From Marimonas lutisalis (GTDB lineage: Bacteria > Pseudomonadota > Alphaproteobacteria > Rhodobacterales > Rhodobacteraceae): DNA of 64,000 bases. Positions 51,513 to 60,490 of this stretch are shown here, one piece after another. The position numbers were made by a program, and so were the translations under genes. The notes beneath the pieces are model-generated. The model did not search any database, had not been told where the DNA came from, and was given only the letters and a program-made list of their open reading frames with translations. The stretch is from assembly GCF_005434965.1 (NCBI RefSeq), contig NZ_SKCI01000002.1:740001-804000 (forward strand), given 5' to 3'. How positions within the stretch are numbered: position 1 is the first letter of the stretch; each line of letters starts with the position of its first letter.

Positions 51513-53573
51513 TCAGTCCCCCGTTCGTTCGATGATGGTGTTGCCGAAGCGATCGGTCGTGCCGACGAGCCCGGGTTCGATCAGCACGGTGGTATCGGGC
51601 TGTTCGAGGATGGCCGGGCCTTCGATCCGCGCGCCGATGGGCAGCGACAGGCGGTCATAGATCGCGGTGTCGTGCCAGGCGTCGCCGAAATGCACACGGC
51701 GGCTGCCCTTGTGCGCGTCCGCCACGCTGCCGCCGGAAGGGGCGAGCGTGGAGAGATCGAACTTGGGCCGTTTGCCGATGACGGCGGTGCGCAGGTTCAT
51801 CACCCGCCGCGTGCCGTTTGGCAGGAGACGCCCATAGGTGGCGGCATAGGCCGCATCGAAGGCCTGGGCGATCTCCTCCCGGGTGGGCGGCGTGACGCGG
51901 GTGCCATCGAGCGTGATCGGGAGCGGCACGGCGACGGTGTGGGTCTGGCCGAGATAGGCCATGTCGAGCTCGACCACCACCTCGCGCGCGTCGAACCGGG
52001 TGCGGGCGGCATCGAGGATGGCCATGCCCTGATCGACATGGTCCTGCATGAAAGCGGTCAGCGCGGTCTCGTCCATCTGGTCAACGAATGTGTTGATGGT
52101 CTGCACGAAGTCCTGGCGCATGTCGGCGATAACGCAGCCCATCGCGCTGGTCACGCCGGGGTGGCGGGGCACGATGGCGCGGCCGATGCCGACATCGGCC
52201 ATCATCGCACCCGAGTGCAGCGCGCCGCCGCCGCCGAAGGGCATGAAGGCAAACCGCTTGGGATCAAACCCGCGTTCGATGCTGACAAGGCGGATGGCGC
52301 CGGCCATGCGCGAGTTGGCGACGCGCAGGATGGCCTCGGCCGCCTCGACGGTGGAGAGACCCAGCGGCGCGCCGATATGGGTGTCGATGGCGCGCGCGGC
52401 GGCGTCGACATCCAGCCGGTCGAGCTTGCCGCCGATGGGGTTCTCGGCGTCGATCCGGCCCAGCACGACATTGGCGTCGGTCACGGTGGGGCGGTCATTG
52501 CCGAGGCCATAGGCGACGGGGCCGGGATTGGAGCCCGCGCTTTCGGGGCCGATGTTGAGAAGCCCGCCCTTGTCGACCCAGGCGATGGAACCGCCGCCGG
52601 CGCCGATGGTGGTGATCTCGATCATGGGGGTGCGCACGACCATTCCGAAATCGATCGCGGTTTGCGGGCTGAGCATGGACTGGCCGCCGGCGATGAGCGA
52701 GACATCGAAGGAGGTGCCGCCCATGTCACCGGTGATGACATCGGGAAAGCCCGCGGTCTGGGCGATGTAGCTGGCCGCGATGACGCCCGCAGCGGGACCC
52801 GAGAGCGCGGTGCGCACTGGCAGGCGGCAGGCGGTATCGACGGACATGACGCCGCCGTTCGATTGCACGATCATGAATTCGCCGCCAAAGCCGCCGCCCT
52901 TCAAAGCGGTTTCGAGCCGGTCGATATAGCCCGAGACCTCGGGCTGGAGATAGGCGTTGAGCGCGGTGGTGGAAAAGCGTTCGTATTCGCGGATTTCGGG
53001 CAGGATCTCGGAACTGGCCGAGACATGCGGGTTGGGCCAGAGGGCGCGGACCGCTTCGACGGCGCGGGCCTCATTCTCCGGGTTGGCGTAGGCGTTGGCG
53101 AAGAGGATCGCCACGGCGGCGCAGCCCTGATCCAGAAGGGTTTGTGCCGCGGCACGCACGGCGCCCAGATCGACGGGGGTGTGGATGGTGCCATCGGCCA
53201 GCGTGCGTTCGGGCACTTCAAGGCGCAGGTCGCGGGGCACGACGGGGGTGAAATCGCCGCGCAGGCCCCAGGTGCGGGGCCGGTCGCGGCGGCGCATTTC
53301 CAGCACGTCGCGCAGCCCTTGCGTGGTGATCACGCCGATGCGCGCGCCCTTGCGTTCCAGCAGCGCGTTGGTGCCGGCGGTGGTGCCGTGCACGACGACC
53401 GCGACCGACGACAGATCGCTGACCTGCCGGTTGATACCGTCGAGAAAGCCGCCCGACTGGTCGGGCCGGGTGGTCGGCACCTTGGCGACCGAGGCGGTGC
53501 CGGTTTCCTCGTCGAGCACGAAAACGTCGGTGAAGGTGCCGCCGACATCGACGCCGATCATACGTCCGCTCAT
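51513..53573 (-). CDS. hyuA: Hydantoinase/oxoprolinase subunit A
   Basis: 686 residues. ATPase-type fold with GVDVGGTFTDVF at the N-terminus, HGTTAGTNALLERKGA, DMGGTSFDVSLI and HSGAMMADVGI; ends in PAILEQPDTTVLIEPG. Subunit A of ATP-dependent N-methylhydantoinase/5-oxoprolinase or acetone carboxylase-like enzymes. Overlaps hyuB by 4 bases. With hyuB it opens a cyclic amide or carboxylates a substrate using ATP. Confidence 0.92.
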   Translation of the reverse strand: MSGRMIGVDVGGTFTDVFVLDEETGTASVAKVPTTRPDQSGGFLDGINRQVSDLSSVAVVVHGTTAGTNALLERKGARIGVITTQGLRDVLEMRRRDRPRTWGLRGDFTPVVPRDLRLEVPERTLADGTIHTPVDLGAVRAAAQTLLDQGCAAVAILFANAYANPENEARAVEAVRALWPNPHVSASSEILPEIREYERFSTTALNAYLQPEVSGYIDRLETALKGGGFGGEFMIVQSNGGVMSVDTACRLPVRTALSGPAAGVIAASYIAQTAGFPDVITGDMGGTSFDVSLIAGGQSMLSPQTAIDFGMVVRTPMIEITTIGAGGGSIAWVDKGGLLNIGPESAGSNPGPVAYGLGNDRPTVTDANVVLGRIDAENPIGGKLDRLDVDAAARAIDTHIGAPLGLSTVEAAEAILRVANSRMAGAIRLVSIERGFDPKRFAFMPFGGGGALHSGAMMADVGIGRAIVPRHPGVTSAMGCVIADMRQDFVQTINTFVDQMDETALTAFMQDHVDQGMAILDAARTRFDAREVVVELDMAYLGQTHTVAVPLPITLDGTRVTPPTREEIAQAFDAAYAATYGRLLPNGTRRVMNLRTAVIGKRPKFDLSTLAPSGGSVADAHKGSRRVHFGDAWHDTAIYDRLSLPIGARIEGPAILEQPDTTVLIEPGLVGTTDRFGNTIIERTGD

Positions 53574-55264
53574 TTCTGCACCTCCTGCCAGGCGTTGCCG
53601 TAGTGGCGGGTGGCCTCTTCGGCGCTGAGATAGCCCATGGCCACGTCATGGGCGACCGATTGCGGATCGCGTTCGCGCGCCGGGCCGTAACCGCCGCCGC
53701 CCGGGGTTTCCAGGCGCACGGCCTGCCCCTGTTTCAGGCGAATGCCGCGCATTTTCGAGGCCATCGGCGGGTGATGCCAACCATCGTCCTGCTGGTAGGA
53801 AAAGACGTTGAGCGCGGATTCTTCGCCGCCCGCCACGCCCTGGGGCGAGAAGCGGCCGCGTTCGCCGAAAAGAAACGCCTCGGCGCCGTTCTCCTCGAGC
53901 ACCTCGATCTCGTAGACCGCGCCCAGCCCGCCGCGATGGGCGCCGGCACCGGCGCTGTCGGGGCGCAGGGCCCACTGGCGGAACATCACCGGATAGGCCG
54001 CTTCGAGGATTTCCATCGGCGGAATGGTGGCGGTGGAGATGGGCGCGTTGCCGTGGTTGAGCCCGTCGCCTTCGGGCGTGCCGCCATGGCCGCCGCCGTA
54101 GAAGGAAAACATCACCCAGGGCTGGCCGTTTGACCGTTTGCCCGCGATCGAGAGCGCGTTGATCGTGCCATAGGCATTGGCGACGACGCGCTGGGGCGCG
54201 GCCTTGGCCATGGCGGAAAAGATCACGTCGATCATGCGCAGGATGGTTTCGGTATAGCCGCCCACCGGTGCCGGAAACTCGGCCGAGAGGAGCGAGCCTT
54301 CGGGGATGCGCACGTCGATCGGGCGCATGACGCCCGCGTTGGCGGGCAGCGCGGGAAAGACGTGCTTGATGGCGACATAAGCCGTGGCGACGGCGGTGGG
54401 CAGGGCGATGTTGACCGGCCCCGCGCAGCGCGGCGCGGTGCCGTCGAAATCGAGCACCATCCGGTCGCCCTTGATTTCCAGCGCTACCCGGATCGGCAGG
54501 GGGGTGTCGGTGATGCCGTCATTGTCGAGGAAATCCTCGGCCTCCCACCGGCCATCGGGGAGGGACTGAAGCTCGGAGCGCATCAGCGCCTCGGCCCTGT
54601 GGCTGAGCGCGTCGAGCGCGGCGCGGACGGTTTCGGCGCCGTACTCATCGAGCAGTTCATCAAGCCGTTTCACGCCCAGATCGAGCGCGCCCAGCTGGCC
54701 GTTGAGATCACCCATTGCCGATTGCGGCAGGCGGGTATTGCGCAGCAGGATGTCGATGATGTCCTGGTTGACCTGGCCCGCGCGAGCCAGGCGGACCGGG
54801 GGCAGCACGAAGGCCTCGGCAAAAGCATCGGTGGCGGCCGGGTTGTAGTTGCCGGGCACGGCGCCGCCGACATCGTGCCAGTGGCCGACCGAGGCGAGAT
54901 AGCAGAAGAGCTCTCCATCGCGGAAATAGGGGCGGACAAGGCGCATGTCGGAAAGATGCGTGCCGCCGAGATGCGCATCGTTGAAGATGAAGATGTCGCC
55001 ATCGGCCAGGTCACCCTCGGCGGCGGCCTTGTCGATCACGGCCTTCACCGCGAAAGACATGACACCGACGAAGATGGGCAGGCCGGATTTGCCCTGCACC
55101 AGCGTATCGCCGGATGCCGCGTGGTAGAGGCCATGCGAGGCGTCATGCGCCTCGGCGATGATCGGGTTGAAGGCCGCGCGGAAGAGGGTGGCGTCCATCT
55201 CGTCGGCGATCTGTTCCATGCGGCCGGCGAGAACGGCGAGGGTGATCGGGTCGATATCGCTCAT
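53570..55264 (-). CDS. hyuB: Hydantoinase/oxoprolinase subunit B
   Basis: 564 residues. DPITLAVLAGRMEQIADEMDATLFRAAFNPIIAEAHDASHGLYHA, DGDIFIFNDAHLGGTHLSDM, GGGHGGTPEGDGLNHGNAP and ETPGGGGYGPARERDP are HyuB hallmarks. It pairs with HyuA. The substrate is unknown. It overlaps the tautomerase-SnoaL gene by 4 bases. Confidence 0.92.
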   Translation of the reverse strand: MSDIDPITLAVLAGRMEQIADEMDATLFRAAFNPIIAEAHDASHGLYHAASGDTLVQGKSGLPIFVGVMSFAVKAVIDKAAAEGDLADGDIFIFNDAHLGGTHLSDMRLVRPYFRDGELFCYLASVGHWHDVGGAVPGNYNPAATDAFAEAFVLPPVRLARAGQVNQDIIDILLRNTRLPQSAMGDLNGQLGALDLGVKRLDELLDEYGAETVRAALDALSHRAEALMRSELQSLPDGRWEAEDFLDNDGITDTPLPIRVALEIKGDRMVLDFDGTAPRCAGPVNIALPTAVATAYVAIKHVFPALPANAGVMRPIDVRIPEGSLLSAEFPAPVGGYTETILRMIDVIFSAMAKAAPQRVVANAYGTINALSIAGKRSNGQPWVMFSFYGGGHGGTPEGDGLNHGNAPISTATIPPMEILEAAYPVMFRQWALRPDSAGAGAHRGGLGAVYEIEVLEENGAEAFLFGERGRFSPQGVAGGEESALNVFSYQQDDGWHHPPMASKMRGIRLKQGQAVRLETPGGGGYGPARERDPQSVAHDVAMGYLSAEEATRHYGNAWQEVQK

Positions 55265-55824
55265 GCGGTGGCCTTTACTTCGGCGATGTCGTTCCAGACG
55301 TCCTGCCGGGTGATCTTGCCGTCGGTCAGCTCAAACCGGTCGATGAAACGGATGTCCTTGAACGGGGAGCCGTCGGGCCATTCGCCATAAAGCGTGCCGA
55401 TGGAATAGACGACCGATACATCGCCGGACTGGAACGCCTCGAAGCGGTCATAGGTTTTCTTGACGAACTTGTAGCGGGGTTTCGACCAGTCGATCAGTTC
55501 CTGCAGGGTGGTCATGCCCTGCGCGCCGGGGAAGTTCATCACGAAGCCGTCGCCCAGCATGGATTGCGCGGTGGCAAGATCGCGGGCCTCCATCGCGGCA
55601 AGGTAGGCGCGGATCACCTCGCAGGGATCGGGGCGGGCCGGGGCCGGATCGCGGTGGGTGCCGCCGCGCATGTAATCGGCGCGCGGCATTTCATGCAGCA
55701 TGACGGTGATCGCATCGGGCGCGGCCGGCACCACGAGCCGCGCGGCATCGGTAAGCGCGCGGCCAAGGCGCGATTTTTCTTCGTCGGTATAGCCTTCGAG
55801 AATATGGGCCTCGATGATCGGCAT
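55261..55824 (-). CDS. 4-OT tautomerase domain fused to a SnoaL-like domain
   Basis: 187 residues from ATG 55824 (MPIIEAHILEGYTDEEK). Residues 1-60 follow 4-oxalocrotonate tautomerase, with catalytic Pro2 after Met removal; residues about 68-185 are a SnoaL/NTF2-like barrel (VIRAYLAAMEARDLATAQSMLGDGFVMNFPG). The fusion is unusual. It heads the minus-strand operon, so its reaction is probably tied to the pathway, such as isomerisation of an enol or unsaturated acid. Confidence 0.85.
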   Translation of the reverse strand: MPIIEAHILEGYTDEEKSRLGRALTDAARLVVPAAPDAITVMLHEMPRADYMRGGTHRDPAPARPDPCEVIRAYLAAMEARDLATAQSMLGDGFVMNFPGAQGMTTLQELIDWSKPRYKFVKKTYDRFEAFQSGDVSVVYSIGTLYGEWPDGSPFKDIRFIDRFELTDGKITRQDVWNDIAEVKATA

Positions 55825-56016
55825 GTGATCCCCCTGTTTGCAACCTGTATTTTTTGTAATACAGATAATGGTATCTGGAAAGGTGCAATATTTGGCTGAA
55901 AATGAGCGGGATTTGTTGCTTTTGTAAAATCCGCTGCTAGGCTGACAAGCGAATCCGGCCTGAAATACGGCCAGAAATCGGCCTGAAACAAGGGGCCAAG
56001 ACGCGGGGGGAACGGC
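55825..56016. promoter_or_regulatory. Divergent control region with dyads and direct repeats
   Basis: AT-rich for this genome. Contains CTGTATT-TTTTGT-AATACAG (55845-55864), AGATA-ATGG-TATCT (55863-55876) and three direct repeats CGGCC-A/T-GAAA starting at 55956, 55968 and 55979. The first two dyads lie next to the hyu operon start, the repeats by the gntR start. They are probable binding sites of the GntR/HutC regulator or a partner. Confidence 0.55.
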
Positions 56017-56826
56017 GTGCGCGCAAAGGACAAGGCAGGACTGCCGGAAGGTGGCAAGGCCCGCAGGGTCTATCTGCTGTTGCGCGATGAAATGGCCAAT
56101 GGAACCTACCCCGGCGGCAGCCATCTGCCCGGTGAGCAGCGCCTGGCCGAGCAGTTCGGGGTAAGCCGCGTGACGGTGCGCCGGGCGCTGGAGGCGCTGG
56201 ATGCCGATGGGCTGATCGAGCGGCGCGCGGGCTCGGGCACGGTTGTGCGCGGGGATGGCGCCACGGGCGAGGCGGTCTCGGTCGATTTCACCACGCTGAT
56301 TCCGCAGCTTGTCGAGATGGGGCAGAGCACCACGGCGCGTTTGCTGTCGTTTTCCTATGGGCCGGCGCCAGAGGCGGTGGCCCGCGCGATGGAACTGGAC
56401 GGTAGCGCGCGGGTGCAGACGGCCGTGCGCGTGCGGCTGGTCGAGGGACGGCCATTTTCGCACCTGACGACCTATGTGCCCGAAGAGATCGCCGCGAGTT
56501 ACACCGAGGCGGACCTGGCAACGACGCCGCTGTTTCGGCTGCTTGAGCGGTCGGGCGTGCGGGTGGCGGGGGCGCATCAATCGGTGACGGCGACGCTGGC
56601 CTCGCCTGATGTGGCCGAGGCGCTGGATATCTCGGTCAGCTCGCCCTTGCTGTCGCTGAAGCGGGTGGTGCGCGATGCGCAGGGGCGCGGGGTGGAATAC
56701 CTCTCGGCGCTGTATCGGGCCGATCTGTTCCGTCTGGAAATGGCGCTGAACCGCGTGGGCGCCGAGGGCGAGCGGCACTGGGAGCCGGTGATTGCCACCG
56801 ATGACCGGCAGGAGGCGGCGGAATGA
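56017..56826 (+). CDS. GntR/HutC family transcriptional regulator
   Basis: 269 residues from GTG 56017. N-terminal winged helix (about 17-80: LPGEQRLAEQFGVSRVTVRRALEALDADGLIERRAGSGTVV) and a UTRA ligand domain (about 95-250). HutC regulators usually bind a small acid. It sits between the two halves of the catabolic regulon and overlaps the LeuC-like start by 4 bases, so it likely senses its substrate. Confidence 0.9.
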   Translation: MRAKDKAGLPEGGKARRVYLLLRDEMANGTYPGGSHLPGEQRLAEQFGVSRVTVRRALEALDADGLIERRAGSGTVVRGDGATGEAVSVDFTTLIPQLVEMGQSTTARLLSFSYGPAPEAVARAMELDGSARVQTAVRVRLVEGRPFSHLTTYVPEEIAASYTEADLATTPLFRLLERSGVRVAGAHQSVTATLASPDVAEALDISVSSPLLSLKRVVRDAQGRGVEYLSALYRADLFRLEMALNRVGAEGERHWEPVIATDDRQEAAE

Positions 56827-58220
56827 GCGCGCGAACCTTGCTGGACAAGCTGTGGGATGGGCATGAGATACTGCGCCGGGATGACGGTGCATCCTTGCTG
56901 TGGGTGGACCGGCACCTGGTCCACGAGGGATCGCACCACGCCTTTGCCAAGATCGGTGAGCGCGGGCTGCCGGTGGCCCAGCCGGAGCTGACATTTGCCG
57001 TGGCCGATCATTATGCGCCGACGCGCGACCGCGATCACCTGGAGGGCGATATCGCCCGGATGATCCGCACGCTGGAGGACAACGCGGCGCGGCATGGGCT
57101 GCGTTTGTTCGGGCTGCGCGACCCGCGGCAGGGCATCGTGCATGTGCTGGGCCCCGAGCAGGGGCTGACCTTGCCGGGCCTCTTGGTAAATTGCGGGGAC
57201 AGCCATACCTCGACCCACGGGGCGCTGGGGGCGCTGGCCTTTGGCATCGGCGCGACCGAGGTGGCGCATGTGCTGGCCACGCAGACGATCTGGCAGCGCC
57301 GGCCCAAGCGGATGCGGCTGACGGTGACCGGCACGCTGGGCGAGGGGGTGTCGGCCAAGGACGTGGCGCTGAACTGGATTGCCAAGCTGGGCGCGGACGG
57401 GGCGCGGGGCCATGCGATCGAATATGCCGGGCCGGTGGTGCGCGGGCTGTCGATGGAAGGGCGCATGACGCTGTGCAACCTGTCGATCGAGGGCGGCGCG
57501 CGGCTGGGACTGGTGGCGCCGGATGAGGTGACGTTCGAGTATGTCAAAGGCCGGCCTTTTGCGCCCGAAGGCGCGGCGCTGGAGCGGGCGATGGAGGACT
57601 GGGCGGCGCTGGTGAGCGATGCCGATGCCACGTTCGACCGCGAAGAGGTGATCGACGGTGACGAGATCGCGCCGACGGTGACCTGGGGGACGAGCCCCGA
57701 AGAGGCGTTGCCCATCGGCGCGAGCGTGCCCGACCCGGCGAACCTGCCCGAGGGGCGCGCGGCGCGGGCGCGCGAGGCGCTGGACTATATGGGGCTGACC
57801 CCGGGCCGGACGCTGGAGGGCACGCCGGTGGACCAGGTGTTTATCGGGTCCTGCACCAATGGCCGGATCGAGGATTTGCGGCTGGCGGCGGCGGTGCTGA
57901 AAGGGCGCAAGGCACGTGTGCCGGGGCTGGTTTCGCCCGGTTCGGCGCTGGTGAAGAAGCAGGCCGAGGCCGAAGGTCTGGACCGGATTTTCACCGAGGC
58001 CGGGCTGGACTGGGTCGAGGCAGGCTGTTCGATGTGCGTGGGGATGAACGGCGACCTGGTGGCGCCGGGCAAGCGATGCGCGTCGTCCACCAACCGCAAT
58101 TTCAAGGGCCGGCAGGGGCGCGGCGCGCGCACCCACCTGATGAGCCCGGCAATGGTGGCCGCGGCGGCGGTGACCGGCGCGCTGAGCGATGTGCGGCCGC
58201 TGTTGAAGGGGCGGGTGTGA
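56823..58220 (+). CDS. Aconitase-family dehydratase, large subunit (LeuC-like)
   Basis: 465 residues. ATHTSTHG-type (NCGDSHTSTHGALGALAFGIG), the first cluster Cys in FIGSCTNGRIEDLR and the second pair in GCSMCVGMN keep a [4Fe-4S] cluster; ends CASSTNRNFKGRQGRGARTHLMSP. LeuC length. In this catabolic context it may hydrate/dehydrate another 2- or 3-hydroxy acid rather than isopropylmalate, as 2,3-dimethylmalate dehydratase DmdA does in nicotinate breakdown. Confidence 0.9.
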   Translation: MSARTLLDKLWDGHEILRRDDGASLLWVDRHLVHEGSHHAFAKIGERGLPVAQPELTFAVADHYAPTRDRDHLEGDIARMIRTLEDNAARHGLRLFGLRDPRQGIVHVLGPEQGLTLPGLLVNCGDSHTSTHGALGALAFGIGATEVAHVLATQTIWQRRPKRMRLTVTGTLGEGVSAKDVALNWIAKLGADGARGHAIEYAGPVVRGLSMEGRMTLCNLSIEGGARLGLVAPDEVTFEYVKGRPFAPEGAALERAMEDWAALVSDADATFDREEVIDGDEIAPTVTWGTSPEEALPIGASVPDPANLPEGRAARAREALDYMGLTPGRTLEGTPVDQVFIGSCTNGRIEDLRLAAAVLKGRKARVPGLVSPGSALVKKQAEAEGLDRIFTEAGLDWVEAGCSMCVGMNGDLVAPGKRCASSTNRNFKGRQGRGARTHLMSPAMVAAAAVTGALSDVRPLLKGRV

Positions 58221-58825
58221 TGGCGGGCTGGACGCAACACGAGGGCCGAGCGCTGGCGCTGCCGATGGAAAGCATCGATACCGATCAGCTGATCCCGGCG
58301 CGGTTCATGTCGGTGCCCAGGCGCGACGGATACGGGCCCTACCTGCTGCATGATATGCGGTTCGATGAGGACGGGCAGGCGCGGCCCGACATGCCGCTGA
58401 ACCGTCATCCAGAGGCGAACATCCTGATCGCGCGGCGCAATTTCGGCAGCGGATCGAGCCGCGAGGCGGCGGTTTACGCGCTGGTCGATTACGGCATCCG
58501 CGCGGTGATCGCGCCGAGTTTCGGAGACATCTTTGCCGCCAATGCGGTGAATAACGGGCTGCTGCCGGCGCGGGTGCCGGCGGACGTGGTCGAGGAGATG
58601 ATCGAGGCGCTGGGCGGCGAAACCGCCGATGCGCGGGTCGATCTGGAGGCCGGCACCGTGTCGGTGGGTGGCAGCGCGGCGGCGTTCGAGCTGGACCCGG
58701 TCTGGCGGATGAAGCTGATCAACGGCTGGGACGATATCGACATGACGGCGCAGCACGCCAAGGAGATCACCGCGTTTCGCGACGCCCGTCGCGCGGCGCA
58801 TCCCTGGGCCTGGCCCAGGGGATGA
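58220..58825 (+). CDS. Aconitase-family dehydratase, small subunit (LeuD-like)
   Basis: 201 residues from ATG 58220 (TGATG overlap). DTDQLIPARFM, RRNFGSGSSREAAVYAL and FGDIFAANAVNNGLLPA are LeuD signatures; GSGSSRE binds the substrate carboxylate. Partner of the LeuC-like gene. The end codes within a palindrome CCCTGGGCC/GGCCCAGGG (58802-58820). Confidence 0.9.
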   Translation: MAGWTQHEGRALALPMESIDTDQLIPARFMSVPRRDGYGPYLLHDMRFDEDGQARPDMPLNRHPEANILIARRNFGSGSSREAAVYALVDYGIRAVIAPSFGDIFAANAVNNGLLPARVPADVVEEMIEALGGETADARVDLEAGTVSVGGSAAAFELDPVWRMKLINGWDDIDMTAQHAKEITAFRDARRAAHPWAWPRG

Positions 58826-58859
58826 GAGGACTGCGCCCCATCGGGGTGTGGCGATAACC

Positions 58860-58902
58860 GGGGGCCGGGTGGCCCCCACAACAGGGCGGGGGAATGCCCC
58901 CG
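58860..58902 (+). promoter_or_regulatory. GC hairpins in the leuD-dctP gap
   Basis: GGGGGCC/GGCCCCC (58860-58866, 58871-58877) and CGGGGG/CCCCCG (58887-58892, 58897-58902). They precede AAAAGGAG, the dctP RBS. They may act as a processing site or 5' stabiliser that raises dctP expression. Confidence 0.45.
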
Positions 58903-58917
58903 GAAAAGGAGACTGAG

Positions 58918-59931
58918 ATGAAACATACCGTTCTGGGCGGGATCATTGCCGCCTCGACCCTTATCGGGTCGGTTGCGCAGGCCGAGGACACGATTTCGGC
59001 GGTGCACGCGTTTCCCGAAACACTGATCTATACCAAGAGCTTCCTGTCGTTCGTGGACAAGGTGAACGAAGCGGGCAAGGGCGTGGTGCAGATCGAAGTG
59101 CGCGGCGGCCCCGAGGCCATCGGCATGTTCCAGCAGCCCGACGCGGTGCGCGACGGGATCGTGGACATGGTTTACACCCCCGGCAGCTTCTACGCCGGTG
59201 TGCTGCCTGAAAAGGATGCGCTGGTGGCGTCGAACCTGACCGCGGTGGAAACCCGCGAAAACGGCGGCATCGACCTGATCGACCAGATCCACCAGGAAAA
59301 GATGGGTGTGAAATACCTGGGCTGGTTCGACAGCGGCGTGTGCTACAACCTGTGGACCCGTAACGAGCCCGAGTTCGACGAGAACGGCAACCTGAAGGTC
59401 GAAGGCCTGAAGCTGCGCGGTAACGCGGTGTATAACGCGTTCTTCACCAACTACCTGGGCGCGCAGGTGATCGACCTGCCGACCGGTGAGGTTTACTCGG
59501 CCCTGCAGCGCGGTGTCGTGGACGCGACCGGCTGGACGCAGATCGGCCTGATTGACCTGAAATGGAACGAGTTCCTGAACTACCGGATCGAGCCGTGCTT
59601 CTTCTCGACCGACCTGGGCGTGATCGTGAACCTGGAGAAATGGAACAGCCTGAGCGACGACGCGAAGAAGATCCTGCAGGATGTCGCCATCCAGCACGAG
59701 AAAGACAGCGTCGCGGCCCTGCGTGGCAAGCGTGATGAGGACTTTGCCGCGCTGGAAGCGGCCGGCATGAAGGTCGTTTCGCTGGAAGGCGAAGCCAAGG
59801 CCAACTACCTGGCCGCGGCCCGCGAAAAGACCTGGGAACGCATGAAGAGCGTGATGTCCGAGCAGCCCGGTGGTACCGGCAACTATGACAAGCTGATCGA
59901 GCTGTTCTACGACCTGGACGCAGCCAAGTAA
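58918..59931 (+). CDS. dctP: TRAP transporter substrate-binding protein DctP
   Basis: 337 residues with a signal peptide cleaved after AQA (about 22). The DctP fold is seen in VRGGPEAIGMFQQPDAVRDGIVDMVYTPG, LRGNAVYNAFFTNYLGAQVIDLPTGEVYSALQRGVVDATG. Binds a carboxylate. RBS AAAAGGAG. A terminator-like hairpin follows. Confidence 0.92.
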   Translation: MKHTVLGGIIAASTLIGSVAQAEDTISAVHAFPETLIYTKSFLSFVDKVNEAGKGVVQIEVRGGPEAIGMFQQPDAVRDGIVDMVYTPGSFYAGVLPEKDALVASNLTAVETRENGGIDLIDQIHQEKMGVKYLGWFDSGVCYNLWTRNEPEFDENGNLKVEGLKLRGNAVYNAFFTNYLGAQVIDLPTGEVYSALQRGVVDATGWTQIGLIDLKWNEFLNYRIEPCFFSTDLGVIVNLEKWNSLSDDAKKILQDVAIQHEKDSVAALRGKRDEDFAALEAAGMKVVSLEGEAKANYLAAAREKTWERMKSVMSEQPGGTGNYDKLIELFYDLDAAK

Positions 59932-59938
59932 GACCCGT

Positions 59939-59968
59939 GGGCCCGCCCGAGAGGCGGGCCCGCTTTTT
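59939..59968 (+). terminator. Strong intrinsic terminator between dctP and dctQ
   Basis: Arms GGGCCCGCC (59939-59947) and GGCGGGCCC (59953-59961), loop CGAGA, then GCTTTTT. It starts 8 bases after the dctP stop and before dctQ. Such partial termination gives more binding protein than membrane subunits. Confidence 0.85.
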
Positions 59969-59983
59969 CAAGGGGCAGGACGG

Positions 59984-60490
59984 ATGAGCACAGTGATACG
60001 GGCCTATACCGCGTTGTTATACGCGATGGCGTTTGTCGCCGGGGCGATGCTGATATGGCTGATGGTTTCGGTGATCGTGTCGGTGCTGATGCGCAACATG
60101 GGCCTGCAGCCCTATGCGTGGCTGTTCACCTCGGCCGAATACGGCCTTCTTTACATGACCATGCTGGGCGCGCCGTGGCTGGTACGCGATAAGGGGCATG
60201 TGCATATCGAGCTGGTCACCGCGGCCCTGCCCGAAGCCACCCGCCGGGTGGTGAGCCGGGCGGTGGCGCTGGCCTGTGTCGTGGTCTGCGTGATCCTGAC
60301 CTGGAAGGGGCTGGACCTGTTCCTGACCAATATCGAGCGGTCCGATTACGACGTGCGGGCCTATTACTTTCCCCGCTGGATCCTGACGATTTCGTTCCCG
60401 CTGAGCTTTGGCCTGATGGCGGTGGAATTTTCGCGGTTCGTGTTCGGCGATGACCTGATGCACAGCGGCGAAGCGGGGATACACGAATAA
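59984..60490 (+). CDS. dctQ: TRAP transporter small permease DctQ
   Basis: 168 residues, four membrane helices (about 12-35, 50-70, 85-108, 130-150). LLYMTMLGAPWLVRDKGHVHIELV is the DctQ signature. Works with DctM. Its stop TAA shares an A with the next ATG. Confidence 0.93.
   Translation: MSTVIRAYTALLYAMAFVAGAMLIWLMVSVIVSVLMRNMGLQPYAWLFTSAEYGLLYMTMLGAPWLVRDKGHVHIELVTAALPEATRRVVSRAVALACVVVCVILTWKGLDLFLTNIERSDYDVRAYYFPRWILTISFPLSFGLMAVEFSRFVFGDDLMHSGEAGIHE

Noticed and set aside
56823-58825. Biosynthetic leuCD for leucine
   Set aside because: No leuA or leuB adjoins, and the genes sit behind a GntR regulator and in front of a TRAP transporter, so a catabolic homologue is more likely. Not strictly excluded.
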